NCBI GenBank assembly: GCA_965218725.1
Contig: CBDCLO010000002.1
Coordinates: forward strand, 558,001 to 622,000
Source: WTHC01 sp965218725
GTDB taxonomy: Archaea > Thermoproteota > Nitrososphaeria > Nitrososphaerales > Nitrosopumilaceae
Length of the DNA stretch: 64,000 nt
Direction: 5' to 3'
Shown in pieces: positions 54,206 to 63,061 of this stretch. Below the pieces are notes generated by a model that ran no database searches, was not told where the DNA came from, and saw nothing but the letters and a program-made list of their open reading frames with translations. Numbering within the stretch: the stretch's first letter is position 1; the number at the start of each line of letters is the position of its first letter. Position numbers and translations under genes: made by a program.

Positions 54206-54880
54206 ATGAAGATAGGTATAATTGGTGGCACTGGTGGAATGGGAAAAGGGTTTGCAATAAGGTGGTGCATAAATCATAGTATATTAATAGGTTCAAGGGA
54301 TCCAACACGTGCAATAGATAAAGCAGAAGAATATATTAACATTACAAAAAAATTTTATACATTAATTAATGGTACAATATCAGGACACGAAAATGACGTC
54401 GTTGCAAAAGAAAGTGATGTGTTGATTTTATCTATTCCATATGAGAATATAGATATAATTTGTTCTAAAATGCTATCAAAAATAAAAAAAGAGTGTATTG
54501 TAGTATCTCCGATAGTTCCAATGATAAAAACAAAAATTGGCTTTGAATTTTTACCACTAAAATATAACAAACCATTTTCTTATCAATTAATAAAAAAATA
54601 TATGAAACGTGATATCGGTAATCTTGTGTCGGCTTTTCACGTAATATCAGAAAAAAAGCTCATGAACCCTAATAAGTACTTGAACTATGATGTGTTTATT
54701 TGTGGTGATGATCAAAATTCAGTTAATGTTGTGAGTAACTTAGTTACAGAAATAAAAAATCTGCGTCCATTATATTTAGGATCTGGTGAGTTGTCATACC
54801 TTGCTGAGATAGCAACTCTATTGTTGTTAAATATAATGATCAAAAATAAACTAAAGAATCCAGGTTTCAAAATCTGTTGA
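54206..54880 (+). CDS. npdG: NADPH-dependent F420 reductase-like protein
   Basis: 224 residues. MKIGIIGGTGGMGKGFAIRW is the NADP-binding loop of F420H2:NADP oxidoreductase, GSRDP follows, and SDVLILSIPY and LVSAFHVIS match the F420 half. It transfers hydride between F420H2 and NADP+. Thaumarchaea make F420, so this fits. Divergent from the histidine phosphatase; 42 bp between starts. Confidence 0.85.
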   Translation: MKIGIIGGTGGMGKGFAIRWCINHSILIGSRDPTRAIDKAEEYINITKKFYTLINGTISGHENDVVAKESDVLILSIPYENIDIICSKMLSKIKKECIVVSPIVPMIKTKIGFEFLPLKYNKPFSYQLIKKYMKRDIGNLVSAFHVISEKKLMNPNKYLNYDVFICGDDQNSVNVVSNLVTEIKNLRPLYLGSGELSYLAEIATLLLLNIMIKNKLKNPGFKIC

Positions 54881-55148
54881 ACTTACATTGTTAATACAAC
54901 ATGTATTAATAATGGTAAATTACGTCGTACAGCTTAGTGATTATTATTTTTGATATATAATTACCATAAATGGATTTTAATTTATTATGTTTTTTAGATT
55001 ATAAAATAGCTAGAATGCAGATACTATATTTTTAATATATTATAATAAATTAACTAAACTAGGTTGATTGGTAATTTTCTGGTTCATAGTAATAATTGTC
55101 TAATAAGTTAATATTCATAAGTATGATAAGCTAATTAATAAGATATTT
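54881..55148. other. Gap with an inverted repeat, otherwise empty
   Basis: 268 bp of very AT-rich DNA between npdG and tRNA-Arg. It contains a perfect repeat TTAATACA-ACA-TGTATTAA (54891-54909) ten bases after the npdG stop, possibly a transcript-end hairpin. I see no ORF or RNA gene. Confidence 0.5.
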
Positions 55149-55223
55149 GGACTCGTAGCGTAGTTCGGATATTGCAGACGGCTTCGAACCGTCAGATCGA
55201 GGGATCGAAGCCCTCCGAGTCCT
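55149..55223 (+). tRNA. tRNA-Arg (TCG)
   Basis: 75 nt. Acceptor GGACTCG pairs with CGAGTCC. Anticodon stem GACGG/CCGTC with loop CTTCGAA, anticodon TCG. The T arm GAGGG-ATCGAAG-CCCTC has A where the first loop base is normally T54. Discriminator T. CCA not encoded. Confidence 0.92.
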
Positions 55224-55252
55224 TAAATTAATAGAACAACCATACAACTCAA

Positions 55253-55738
55253 ATGGTTAAATTTTTTTATTTAATTGGATCTATTTTAGTTATCATTGGT
55301 ATAATACATACTATGATATTACCAAACATTATATCTACATCTAGTAATCTATATGTAAACTCATCACATTATATGCTGTTAAATGTAAATACAATAAATT
55401 ATGATATGGGGTTTTACGAAATTATATTAATGGACTCTAATGATGATTTACTTTTTGTGCAAATTATAGATCCGTATGGAAATGTAATTGATGAAAAAAA
55501 GATCAAAACTAAAATGTCCATAAATTATTTTGATTTAGAATATAATGGTACATATGTAATAAAAATAACTAATCTTACAGATATTGCAAAAATTAAAATA
55601 CAAATTGGTAAAATTAGTGTTGACAATGTTATTTATTCAACTATTATTCTATCATCAGGAATTATTATTTTTGTTGTTTTATTGTACATAAAATTAAAAA
55701 GCTATAAAATAGCACATCCTACCAAAAATATTTTGTAA
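55253..55738 (+). CDS. Membrane protein with outside beta domain, unknown
   Basis: 161 residues. Helix 3-25 (FFYLIGSILVIIGIIHTMIL) and helix about 130-150 (VIYSTIILSSGIIIFVVLLYI) frame a beta-rich domain of about 100 residues (Asn and Asp rich, LVVQIIDPYGN-like turn). Topology suggests an extracytoplasmic domain. Not recognised. Overlaps the next gene's 3' end by 37 bp, convergent. Confidence 0.55.
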   Translation: MVKFFYLIGSILVIIGIIHTMILPNIISTSSNLYVNSSHYMLLNVNTINYDMGFYEIILMDSNDDLLFVQIIDPYGNVIDEKKIKTKMSINYFDLEYNGTYVIKITNLTDIAKIKIQIGKISVDNVIYSTIILSSGIIIFVVLLYIKLKSYKIAHPTKNIL

Positions 55739-56298
55739 ATTGGAATACATAAAATAATTCCAGCTACTAATAAACTTAAATTAAAGAAAATCCAGATGGT
55801 AGAAAGTATCATGGATACCACCGACAAATGAAGCATTATATTATTATATTGTTTATTTTTATTTTTAATAAGTATTAAAAATACACCAAATGATATTACT
55901 ACTAGTCCAAATTCGAGCATTTGATGTGGCCATGAAATCAATCCATCTAATCCAAAAAAACTATGAGCTATAGAGTCTGCATAACCTGCTACTATTTGTA
56001 ACGTAGAACCAATAACGATTATTCCCAATCCTTTTTTAATTATATCAATATAATTTTTTATTAAAAATAATAGTCCTAACACAGAAAAAATAAAAATCAT
56101 ACAAACACCTATGTATACTACTGTGTGTTGTATTGTCCAAAAAGATTCAGGTTCGTTTGTTATGTGAGATAACGAGTCCCAAATACCACCACATAATTCT
56201 AAAAATAATCCACAGATAATAATAAGTGGTAATATATTTTGAAAGCATCTAAAATTTAGAACATTACATGATAAAATACGTGTTATAACTGAGTGCAT
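55702..56298 (-). CDS. Polytopic membrane protein with duplicated DSxxH...WxxH motif
   Basis: 198 residues, about five membrane helices. Two segments match: WDSLSHITNEPESFWTIQH (about 42-60) and ADSIAHSFFGLDGLISWPHQ (about 108-127). Both have D-S-x-x-H and, 10-12 residues on, W-x-x-H, each followed by a Gly-rich helix. This looks like an internal duplication with four His and two Asp that may bind metal or haem within the membrane. Family not recognised. Confidence 0.55.
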   Translation of the reverse strand: MHSVITRILSCNVLNFRCFQNILPLIIICGLFLELCGGIWDSLSHITNEPESFWTIQHTVVYIGVCMIFIFSVLGLLFLIKNYIDIIKKGLGIIVIGSTLQIVAGYADSIAHSFFGLDGLISWPHQMLEFGLVVISFGVFLILIKNKNKQYNNIMLHLSVVSMILSTIWIFFNLSLLVAGIILCIPIYKIFLVGCAIL

Positions 56299-56434
56299 TT
56301 AATCTAGCTGTCAGATTGTATAACTATATATTTTATTCCATAACTACTAGTTTATTGACTTAATTATAAACAATAATCAGCAACATGTCAAAAATGTTAT
56401 TATTATGTATTATATTACAACAGTATAATTAATA

Positions 56435-57076
56435 CTAAGTAGAACTATTTTTAAACTTCACATTTGGTAATTCATTTTGATTTATTATTATTAGTCCTCC
56501 TTCACGCAGTTGATTAATAAGTTGCATGACTTCTTTCTCCACATGTGTTCTCTTCAAGCCTTTTTTTTGAGAGAAGATATCAACTAATTCTGTTATCTTC
56601 CTTTCACCGTTACAAAGCTTCCAAAAATCTATAATGTGTTGATTAACCATAAATCCTTGCTTGTGTCCATTGGACAAAACCAATGAACCATCTTCTTGTT
56701 TTATTAACTTACCTACACCTTGTGGCATTGCAATATCATAGTTTACTGATATTGGATTCACGTTTTGCATTGACATATTTTTAAGAATGGCCTTTCCATT
56801 TTCAGACATCATATCAATTGACCATGTAGGATCCCACACAATGTCTATTTTTACTTGATTTACTCCATATACTTTTTTTGTATATCGTGTTACATCATGT
56901 ATTAGTGTATCATGAAGTGGACAACCTTGTGTTGTCATAGTCATTCTTATGTTAACGTCATTGTTGTCAGAAACATCAATATTATAAATTAACCCCATAT
57001 CAACAATACTAATCTGTATTTCAGGATCCATACACTGTTTTAATGATTCTCTTATTTTTTCAGTATCAACTTTCAT
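56435..57076 (-). CDS. DUF59 (MIP18-like) and PqqD-like fusion protein
   Basis: 213 residues in two parts. Residues 1-95 have the MIP18/SufT pattern (MDPEIQISIVDMGLIYNI, then MTTQGCPLHDTL with the key Cys). Residues 130-205 look like a PqqD winged helix (NQHIIDFWKLCNGERKITELVDIFSQK). PqqD-type domains bind leader peptides for radical SAM enzymes or act as scaffold. It is downstream of mtnA and, further, of a radical SAM gene on the same strand. The joint role is unproven. Confidence 0.7.
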   Translation of the reverse strand: MKVDTEKIRESLKQCMDPEIQISIVDMGLIYNIDVSDNNDVNIRMTMTTQGCPLHDTLIHDVTRYTKKVYGVNQVKIDIVWDPTWSIDMMSENGKAILKNMSMQNVNPISVNYDIAMPQGVGKLIKQEDGSLVLSNGHKQGFMVNQHIIDFWKLCNGERKITELVDIFSQKKGLKRTHVEKEVMQLINQLREGGLIIINQNELPNVKFKNSST

Positions 57077-57109
57077 AACTAAAAAATTAGTTTAATAAAT
57101 AAAAACCTT

Positions 57110-58171
57110 CTATTGACTAGATCTAATCAACTTTTTTATTGATTTTTTGTAAGGAGATCTTATTATTCCTTTTTCTGTTATTATTCCAGTTATTAGGTAT
57201 GGTGGAGTTATGTCAAATGCAGGATTAATTACACCGATATTATCAGGAGCTGTTTTTTTATTTCCTATTTTTGTGACTTCATCTGGTTTACGTTGTTCGA
57301 TCACAATATCTTGTACTCTATTATTTAAGTCAAAAGTTGATGTCGGAGCTGCTACATAAAATGGTATTCTATGGTATTTAGCAATTATTGCTAATTGATA
57401 TGTTCCTATTTTATTAAAAACATGTCCAGTTAATAGAATCCTATCAGCTCCCACTATCACTTTATTTATTAATTTGTTTATCATTACATATCCAGCTGCA
57501 GTATCAGGTATAAGATCTACACTGATTTTGTCATATTTTAGCTCAAATGCTGTAAGACGTGAACCTTGTTGCATTGGTCTTGTTTCTGTTACAATTACTT
57601 TAATTTTTTTTCCATGCTCTTTTGCATAACGTATAACACCTAATGCTGTACCATATGATACTGTAGCTAGCGAGCCAGCGTTACAATGAGTCATTATCAT
57701 ATCATTACTATCAAATAATTCATATCCATTTTTTCCAATAGATAAATTATTTTTAATATCGTCTTGTGCTATTTTATTTGCTTCTTTGACTACAAGATCT
57801 TTGATTTCGTCAATATCATTACATGATTTAGCAGTTTTCATTATTTTATCTAATCCCCATGATAAATTAACTGCTGTAGGACGTGTAGACAGTAATACTT
57901 TTTTTGCTTTTTCTAGATCATATATCAATTTACCACGTGTATTTGCTTTGCTTTTTAATACAGCTAAAGATAAACCATAAACTCCTGCCACACAGATAGC
58001 TGGAGCTCCACGTACAACTAAATTTTTTATTGCTTTTGCTATTTCATTATAATTATTACATTTTATAAATACTAAATTACCAGGTAGTTTCGTTTGATCG
58101 ATCATGGTTACTGAGTTATCTTTCCATTCTAGTGTTTTTAAGTTCAATAAAATCTGGTGTACATAACACAT
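57110..58171 (-). CDS. mtnA: S-methyl-5-thioribose-1-phosphate isomerase
   Basis: eIF2B-like isomerase of the methionine salvage route, 353 residues. VVRGAPAICVAGVYG, THCNAGSLATVSYGTALG, ETRPMQQGSRLTAFEL and GADRIL are the MtnA core, including the catalytic Cys (HCNAG) and Asp of GADR. The first ATG at 58171 is used; residue 9 (TTG) may be nearer the family start. The relative e2b2/ribose-1,5-bisphosphate isomerase cannot be fully excluded. Confidence 0.88.
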   Translation of the reverse strand: MCYVHQILLNLKTLEWKDNSVTMIDQTKLPGNLVFIKCNNYNEIAKAIKNLVVRGAPAICVAGVYGLSLAVLKSKANTRGKLIYDLEKAKKVLLSTRPTAVNLSWGLDKIMKTAKSCNDIDEIKDLVVKEANKIAQDDIKNNLSIGKNGYELFDSNDMIMTHCNAGSLATVSYGTALGVIRYAKEHGKKIKVIVTETRPMQQGSRLTAFELKYDKISVDLIPDTAAGYVMINKLINKVIVGADRILLTGHVFNKIGTYQLAIIAKYHRIPFYVAAPTSTFDLNNRVQDIVIEQRKPDEVTKIGNKKTAPDNIGVINPAFDITPPYLITGIITEKGIIRSPYKKSIKKLIRSSQ

Positions 58172-58274
58172 TGTTTAAATGTAGTTATTTCCGCAGCAGC
58201 AATAAATTAAAACCAGCTATTTTAAAATATACAATAAGTAAAGATTAAAAATTTTTAATTCGTGGATCACAATT

Positions 58275-58299
58275 ATATATTATTTTGTAAATAATATAT
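58275..58299. terminator. Inverted repeat ATATATTATTT-TGT-AAATAATATAT
   Basis: Perfect 11-base arms with a three-base loop. It sits 11 bp beyond the stop of the Tes-like gene and about 104 bp upstream of the mtnA start on the same strand. It could be a hairpin ending the Tes-like message, or an mtnA regulatory site. AT-only content lowers its weight. Confidence 0.4.
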
Positions 58300-58310
58300 T
58301 AAAAAATTAG

Positions 58311-59960
58311 TTATCGTGAGTGAAACATTTGATTTTTTGCACAACCCACTGCCAATTCATCACCAGTTCCTCTTCTCATTAGTCCACGATAAAGCCCTTC
58401 TTCTAATTTAACACCATTCTTTTTTTCCCATTCTTCAACAGTAATGGAATACTTTTTCTGTATTCTATCTCTATACCACTCTGGAATTACATTGAAAGCA
58501 CAAAATGGAATTATTCGTAAATCTGGAGTTAGATAGTGAATATCACATCGTTGGAGTCTTTCTAGATCTTCATTATATTTATCTTGAAAATGCATCATAC
58601 CAAGGAACAAACCTTTTACATGCCATGATCCTACAGAATCAAATGTCCTTTTCATTAATATACGCCCAAACATTTTTGCGAGATCTAATCCAGCAGGCTG
58701 CTTTCTTCTATCTATAAAGCTTGAAAGCTTTCTTACTACATCAAGCATTACAAAGTATTTATTTTTTCCAGAATGTATCTCTCCGACTTTATCTTCAAAT
58801 AATTCTAACATACCCTGAATATCACAGAATTTTGTAAGAGGTACAAATTTCTTTGTGTCTTCATCTTCAAATATATATGTCCCAGCACCACATGCGAAAT
58901 GAATAGATAATTCATATTTTGGTTTATTTGAAAATGCCTCAATTACATTAGTAAGTGGCATACAGCTTGGTACAGGAAACCAGTCATCTATTGTAACTTC
59001 TCCATTTGTTTGTTCTTCTATTCTTTGAATGCAGTCAGGTATAGTTATTCTATATTTTTCACGTTCTGTTTTTCCCATTCTACCTGTTAGTGAAACAGGC
59101 TGAAAATTTACAGCATGAACAACATCCATATTTTTTTTTGCATATCTTATGATGCCACCTAATTCATGATCGTTAATAGATTTAATCACAGTTGGAACAA
59201 ATACAACAGTAGTACCAGTTTTTCTGCAACTATCTAGTGTATATGGTATCTCCCAATGATTTTTTGGATTTGTTCTTGGTGTAACTCCATCAAAACTAAG
59301 ATAAAGATTATTACAACCTGCTAATCTTACTTCTCTAGCAGCTTCTGGATCCATTGCATGTCTTATTCCGTTGGTATTCATTTGTATATGGCCTACTCCT
59401 TCTTCTTTCATTATTTTTATGATGTCTGTTATATCGTCCCTAAGCATAGGTTCTCCTCCTGTAATTTGTATCGAGTTTCCAGGAATAGGTTTTTCTGCTC
59501 TTAATGTCTTCATCATTGCCCTAACTTGATCATGAGTTGGTTCATACATATACGCGCCTTCAAGCCCTTTCTTTACATAGAAAAAACAATACCAACATGT
59601 AAGATCACATCTATTAGTAACTATCATATTTGCAAGACCACTATGAGAGAGATGGTTAGAACATAAACCACAGTTATTTGGACATGAACATTTATCAATG
59701 GTCACGTTTGGTGCATGTGTACCCTTTCCATCCATCCAATATGTACTAAATTTTTTATACAGTTCATATGAACCAAAATATAGTTCTTCACACTCACCAT
59801 GTGTAGGACATGTTTTTGTCATGTACACCTTACTATTTCTTTCAAATATTTCTGCATCTAAAATCATATTACACTCTGGACATATACTCTGAGTAAATCT
59901 AATACTGGATTTTTTCCCAATTTTCCTGGTAGATTGATTAGAGATCTGAATTAATTCCAT
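58311..59960 (-). CDS. tes: Radical SAM enzyme of the tetraether-synthase (Tes/MJ0619) type
   Basis: 549 residues. In order: N-terminal zinc-ribbon-like CPECNMIL (C27/C30) and KTCPTHGECEE, CSCPNNCGLCSNH (91-103), the radical SAM cluster CDLTCWYC (C118, C122, C125), ITGGEP (about 167-172), NTNGIRHA, and a long C-terminal region with HFACGAGTYIF and other Cys. This layout is that of MJ0619/Tes, the enzyme shown to join two archaeol chains into tetraether (GDGT) lipids. Thaumarchaea make GDGTs. Divergent from a TrmB regulator. Confidence 0.85.
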   Translation of the reverse strand: MELIQISNQSTRKIGKKSSIRFTQSICPECNMILDAEIFERNSKVYMTKTCPTHGECEELYFGSYELYKKFSTYWMDGKGTHAPNVTIDKCSCPNNCGLCSNHLSHSGLANMIVTNRCDLTCWYCFFYVKKGLEGAYMYEPTHDQVRAMMKTLRAEKPIPGNSIQITGGEPMLRDDITDIIKIMKEEGVGHIQMNTNGIRHAMDPEAAREVRLAGCNNLYLSFDGVTPRTNPKNHWEIPYTLDSCRKTGTTVVFVPTVIKSINDHELGGIIRYAKKNMDVVHAVNFQPVSLTGRMGKTEREKYRITIPDCIQRIEEQTNGEVTIDDWFPVPSCMPLTNVIEAFSNKPKYELSIHFACGAGTYIFEDEDTKKFVPLTKFCDIQGMLELFEDKVGEIHSGKNKYFVMLDVVRKLSSFIDRRKQPAGLDLAKMFGRILMKRTFDSVGSWHVKGLFLGMMHFQDKYNEDLERLQRCDIHYLTPDLRIIPFCAFNVIPEWYRDRIQKKYSITVEEWEKKNGVKLEEGLYRGLMRRGTGDELAVGCAKNQMFHSR

Positions 59961-60031
59961 ATGAATTTAGTGTGTTTTGTAGTATTTAATAAATTTCATA
60001 CAACACCCCTTATATTTAGTGAATAAAATAT

Positions 60032-60829
60032 ATGGAAACTTTAATAGTCAAAATAATAAATGAGTTTATGAATATTTCTGATAAAACACATAAATCATTA
60101 GAAAATATTGGTCTTACAAGTTATGAGATTAAAACGTATTCATCTCTATTAAAAGTAAATGAATTAACTGCATCAGATCTTAGCCAGAAATCAGGAGTAC
60201 CATACTCAAAAATATATGAAGTATTAGGAACATTGGAGGATAAAGGTTGGATAGGTTCTGATTATTCAAGACCAACTAAATATTTTGCAAAATCTCCTAC
60301 AACTGGTTTAGAATATACAAAACAAAAAATTGAATCTAAATTTAAAAAAAATCAGAGTATTATTCTTAAAGAATTAATACCGCTATATGAAAAAAGTGGC
60401 ACAAATGAAAAACCAGATATTTGGGTACTAACTGGGATAGCAAATATTGCTACAAAGATTTTAGAAATGATAGAATCATGCACAAATGAAGTGATGGTTG
60501 CATTACCGGAAGTTGATGAACGATTATTAAAACAGGCATTACCAAAGTTAAGGCTATTGCATGACAGAAATATCATGATAACGGTATTGATGTCGGACAA
60601 AACAAAAAAAGAATATCTAAAATTAATATCAAGATTTGCCAAAATAAAAATAAAAAATACGCTGTTTGGAGGTGGGATTATTTGTGATAAAAGATATGTA
60701 ATGATATTATTTAATCAGGAGAGAGATTCTGATAAGTTTATAGCAATTTGGGCAGATCATACTGGACTAGCAGGTTTTGCAACTGAATATTTTGAATATT
60801 TATTAAAAGATTCTCGTGAAGATGGTTAA
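60032..60829 (+). CDS. TrmB-family transcriptional regulator
   Basis: 265 residues. N-terminal winged helix (IGLTSYEIKTYSSLLKVNELTASDLSQKSGVPYSKIYEVL), then TrmB-type sensor domain (PDIWVLTGIANIATKILEMIESC, DKRYVMILFNQERD). The start is set by a TTATATTT box at 60010-60017. It lies divergent from tes, 71 bp away, and overlaps the DtxR gene by 1 bp, so it may regulate either. Effector unknown. Confidence 0.82.
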   Translation: METLIVKIINEFMNISDKTHKSLENIGLTSYEIKTYSSLLKVNELTASDLSQKSGVPYSKIYEVLGTLEDKGWIGSDYSRPTKYFAKSPTTGLEYTKQKIESKFKKNQSIILKELIPLYEKSGTNEKPDIWVLTGIANIATKILEMIESCTNEVMVALPEVDERLLKQALPKLRLLHDRNIMITVLMSDKTKKEYLKLISRFAKIKIKNTLFGGGIICDKRYVMILFNQERDSDKFIAIWADHTGLAGFATEYFEYLLKDSREDG

Positions 60830-61275
60830 TGACAACGCAAAACGATGAAATTCTTTTTGTTGGTACAGCTGATAAAGAACACATTGAGATGTATCTTAAA
60901 GCGATATGGCATATAAAAGAAAAAAAAGAACCTATAAAAATTAGCGTTATTGCAAAAATGCTTAATGTAAGACAGTCAAGTGTTATTCAAATGTTAAAAA
61001 AATTAGATGGGGAGAAATTAGTTAATTATAACAAATCTAGTGTAGAATCAACAAAAATAGGAGAAAAAATAGGCTCCATAATGATGCGTAATAGTAGGAT
61101 TTTAGAAGTGTTAATGGATAGTGCTTTAAAGGTAGCAATGGACGAAGAAATGGTCTGTGGAATAGAGCATCATATGAACGAACAGTTTACTAATGCAATT
61201 TGTACTATGCTAAAACACCCTAAAAAATGTCCACATGATAATAGTATACCACGCGGAAAATGTTGCTGCATATAA
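60829..61275 (+). CDS. DtxR/MntR-family metal-dependent regulator
   Basis: 148 residues. N-terminal helix-turn-helix (ISVIAKMLNVRQSSVIQMLKKL), then dimer/metal region with DEEMVCGIEHHM, which has the Cys/Glu/His set of the DtxR primary site. The end is Cys-rich (CPHDNSIPRGKCCCI), an uncommon tail that might bind metal. Overlaps TrmB gene by one base. Probably senses Fe or Mn. Confidence 0.85.
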   Translation: MTTQNDEILFVGTADKEHIEMYLKAIWHIKEKKEPIKISVIAKMLNVRQSSVIQMLKKLDGEKLVNYNKSSVESTKIGEKIGSIMMRNSRILEVLMDSALKVAMDEEMVCGIEHHMNEQFTNAICTMLKHPKKCPHDNSIPRGKCCCI

Positions 61276-61309
61276 AATAACTTATAGTAGTATGTACATT
61301 GATCTATTT

Positions 61310-61441
61310 ATGACGTGTTTCTGTGGTTGTATAAAGTATGTTAAAAATACTGCTGCTGGTGGTTTCAAGATAGGCTGTGTTAGCTGTAGTCATGGACCAC
61401 AAAATCATGATGATGAATTTAAGAGTAACAAGAAGGCATAA
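61310..61441 (+). CDS. Small Cys-rich protein after dtxR
   Basis: 43 residues from ATG 61310 (MTCFCGCIKYVKN...), or 49 from ATG 61292. Cys pairs CFCGC and GCVSC give five Cys, with a HGPQNHDD His/Asp stretch behind; a zinc or other metal site is likely. The gene follows the DtxR-family gene by 16-34 bp on the same strand. Not recognised. Confidence 0.45.
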   Translation: MTCFCGCIKYVKNTAAGGFKIGCVSCSHGPQNHDDEFKSNKKA

Positions 61442-61601
61442 AATTTAAATTAATTGTATGTCTACTTTATTATAGAATCATAATTCAATGTCTGTAGTAT
61501 ATTCATATATATATACATGTGATAGTTAGTGCGTGTATAATCAAGTTACTAGTAGTCTTAAGAAGCTTGATAAGCAACAAAATAACAATATATTATAAAA
61601 G

Positions 61602-62000
61602 ATGGTCTACATAGATACTTCCACTTCATTAGAGAATTTTAGAAAATTCATAATAATAAGTACATGTAACTCATTTATACCAAGAAGTTATTTTGACGAT
61701 TATCAGATATTTCCAGAAAGGAATGACGATTTAGGTTCTGTCTATGTAGAAGCTGCAGACAAAGTTACACTCAAAAAAATGCGTGAAATTATATTCGTAA
61801 ATGCAATAGATGTATTGGGTGTAATATATAATTCTAAGAGTGGAAATACTAACTTAAAATGGAGACAGATTAGGAAGTATCATGGAAAGTTAACTGGTGA
61901 TGCGTCACAGAACTCTCTTGTAAATCTTTCAGAATGTAAAATAATAACATTAGACTGGGTATCAAAATACATTAAAAACAAAGTAAAAAGTAACACATAG
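61602..62000 (+). CDS. Hypothetical protein upstream of pelota
   Basis: 132 residues, soluble, not recognised. Ser/Thr-rich start, then FRKFIIISTCNSFIPRSYFDDYQIFPE, and the end has KIITLDWVSKYIKNKVK. Basic overall. It is 17 bp before pelA on the same strand, so co-transcription is likely, which might point to RNA surveillance; this is neighbourhood inference. Confidence 0.5.
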   Translation: MVYIDTSTSLENFRKFIIISTCNSFIPRSYFDDYQIFPERNDDLGSVYVEAADKVTLKKMREIIFVNAIDVLGVIYNSKSGNTNLKWRQIRKYHGKLTGDASQNSLVNLSECKIITLDWVSKYIKNKVKSNT

Positions 62001-62017
62001 TATCATCTATAAAAATT

Positions 62018-63061
62018 ATGATTACAAAAATCATTGATAAGAATTCTATTTACGCAAAACCTGAAGAATTTGATGATCTGTTAATTTTACGTAGGATAAT
62101 AAATCATAGTGACAAGATTGTTGGGAGTACAAATAGATCAATAAAAAAAGAGTATATGTACAATAGACCTGACAAAGGCAGACGTGTCAATATAAAAATT
62201 ATTTTGCAAGTTGAAAGAGTATCACTAAATGATATATTTGATAGGTTACATATACATGGAACAATCGTTGAATCAGATAATGAGTCTGTTTCTAACGGAA
62301 GTCATCACTCTATTTATGTAAGTATTAATGACAATATAAAATTAATTAAAAAGGAATGGGGTGGTTATGAAAAAAAACTCATTAATGGAAATAAGCAAAC
62401 TGGCTTTTTACTTCTATCCATAGAAACTGGAAATTGCGGAATAGGAATATTAAAAGGTACACACCTACGGCTACTACAAGATATATATTTTGGATTTAGT
62501 GGAAAGCAATATAAAACTAATTTAAATATAGAAAAATTTTTTGACGAGATTAAAAAAACTATTACTCCATTATTAAAAAAAAATGATGCGATTATAATTT
62601 TTGGTCCGGGTGAAATTAAAAAAAAGCTATGCAATTATCTTATAATTAGAATTAAACAGCATGCAATTAATGTGGTTGATGGGATAGATTCAAGTGGGGA
62701 GGATGGAATTCACATATTCATTAAATCACAAACAATGAAAAATCTGATGACTGAAAGCAAGCTAACAAAAGTTGCAAATATTATTGATGAAATAATGTTT
62801 ATGGTTCACAAGAAAAGTAAAAAGTTTACTACTGGACTTGTTGAAACTATAAATGCTGATAAATTTAATGCAATAGAATCAGTGGTATTTTCAGAGAAAA
62901 TTATGAAAACTGATGATGAGGTAAAAATAATTAAATTCTTGAATAGTATTGAAAAGAAAGGCGTTAAAGTTTATAGCGTGGATTCTACTACTGACATAGG
63001 ATTACGTGTCAGTGGACTAGGAGGAATAATATCTGTGTTAAGGTTTCCCGTAGGAATTTAG
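62018..63061 (+). CDS. pelA: mRNA surveillance protein pelota
   Basis: Ribosome-rescue factor related to aRF1, 347 residues. N-terminal Sm-like domain with the variable loop (ILRRIINHSDKIVGSTNRSIK), a middle domain with FIGPGEIKKK-like IFGPGEIKKKLCNY, and a C-terminal eRF1_3 domain (VVFSEKIMKTDDEVKIIKFL, SVDSTTDIGLRVSGLGGI). Overlaps cutA by 24 bp at the 3' ends. Confidence 0.94.
   Translation: MITKIIDKNSIYAKPEEFDDLLILRRIINHSDKIVGSTNRSIKKEYMYNRPDKGRRVNIKIILQVERVSLNDIFDRLHIHGTIVESDNESVSNGSHHSIYVSINDNIKLIKKEWGGYEKKLINGNKQTGFLLLSIETGNCGIGILKGTHLRLLQDIYFGFSGKQYKTNLNIEKFFDEIKKTITPLLKKNDAIIIFGPGEIKKKLCNYLIIRIKQHAINVVDGIDSSGEDGIHIFIKSQTMKNLMTESKLTKVANIIDEIMFMVHKKSKKFTTGLVETINADKFNAIESVVFSEKIMKTDDEVKIIKFLNSIEKKGVKVYSVDSTTDIGLRVSGLGGIISVLRFPVGI

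Noticed and set aside
61235..61309. Longer start for the small Cys-rich gene, inside dtxR
   Set aside because: The extension would lie in the coding end of dtxR; ATG at 61292 or 61310 after its stop is simpler.
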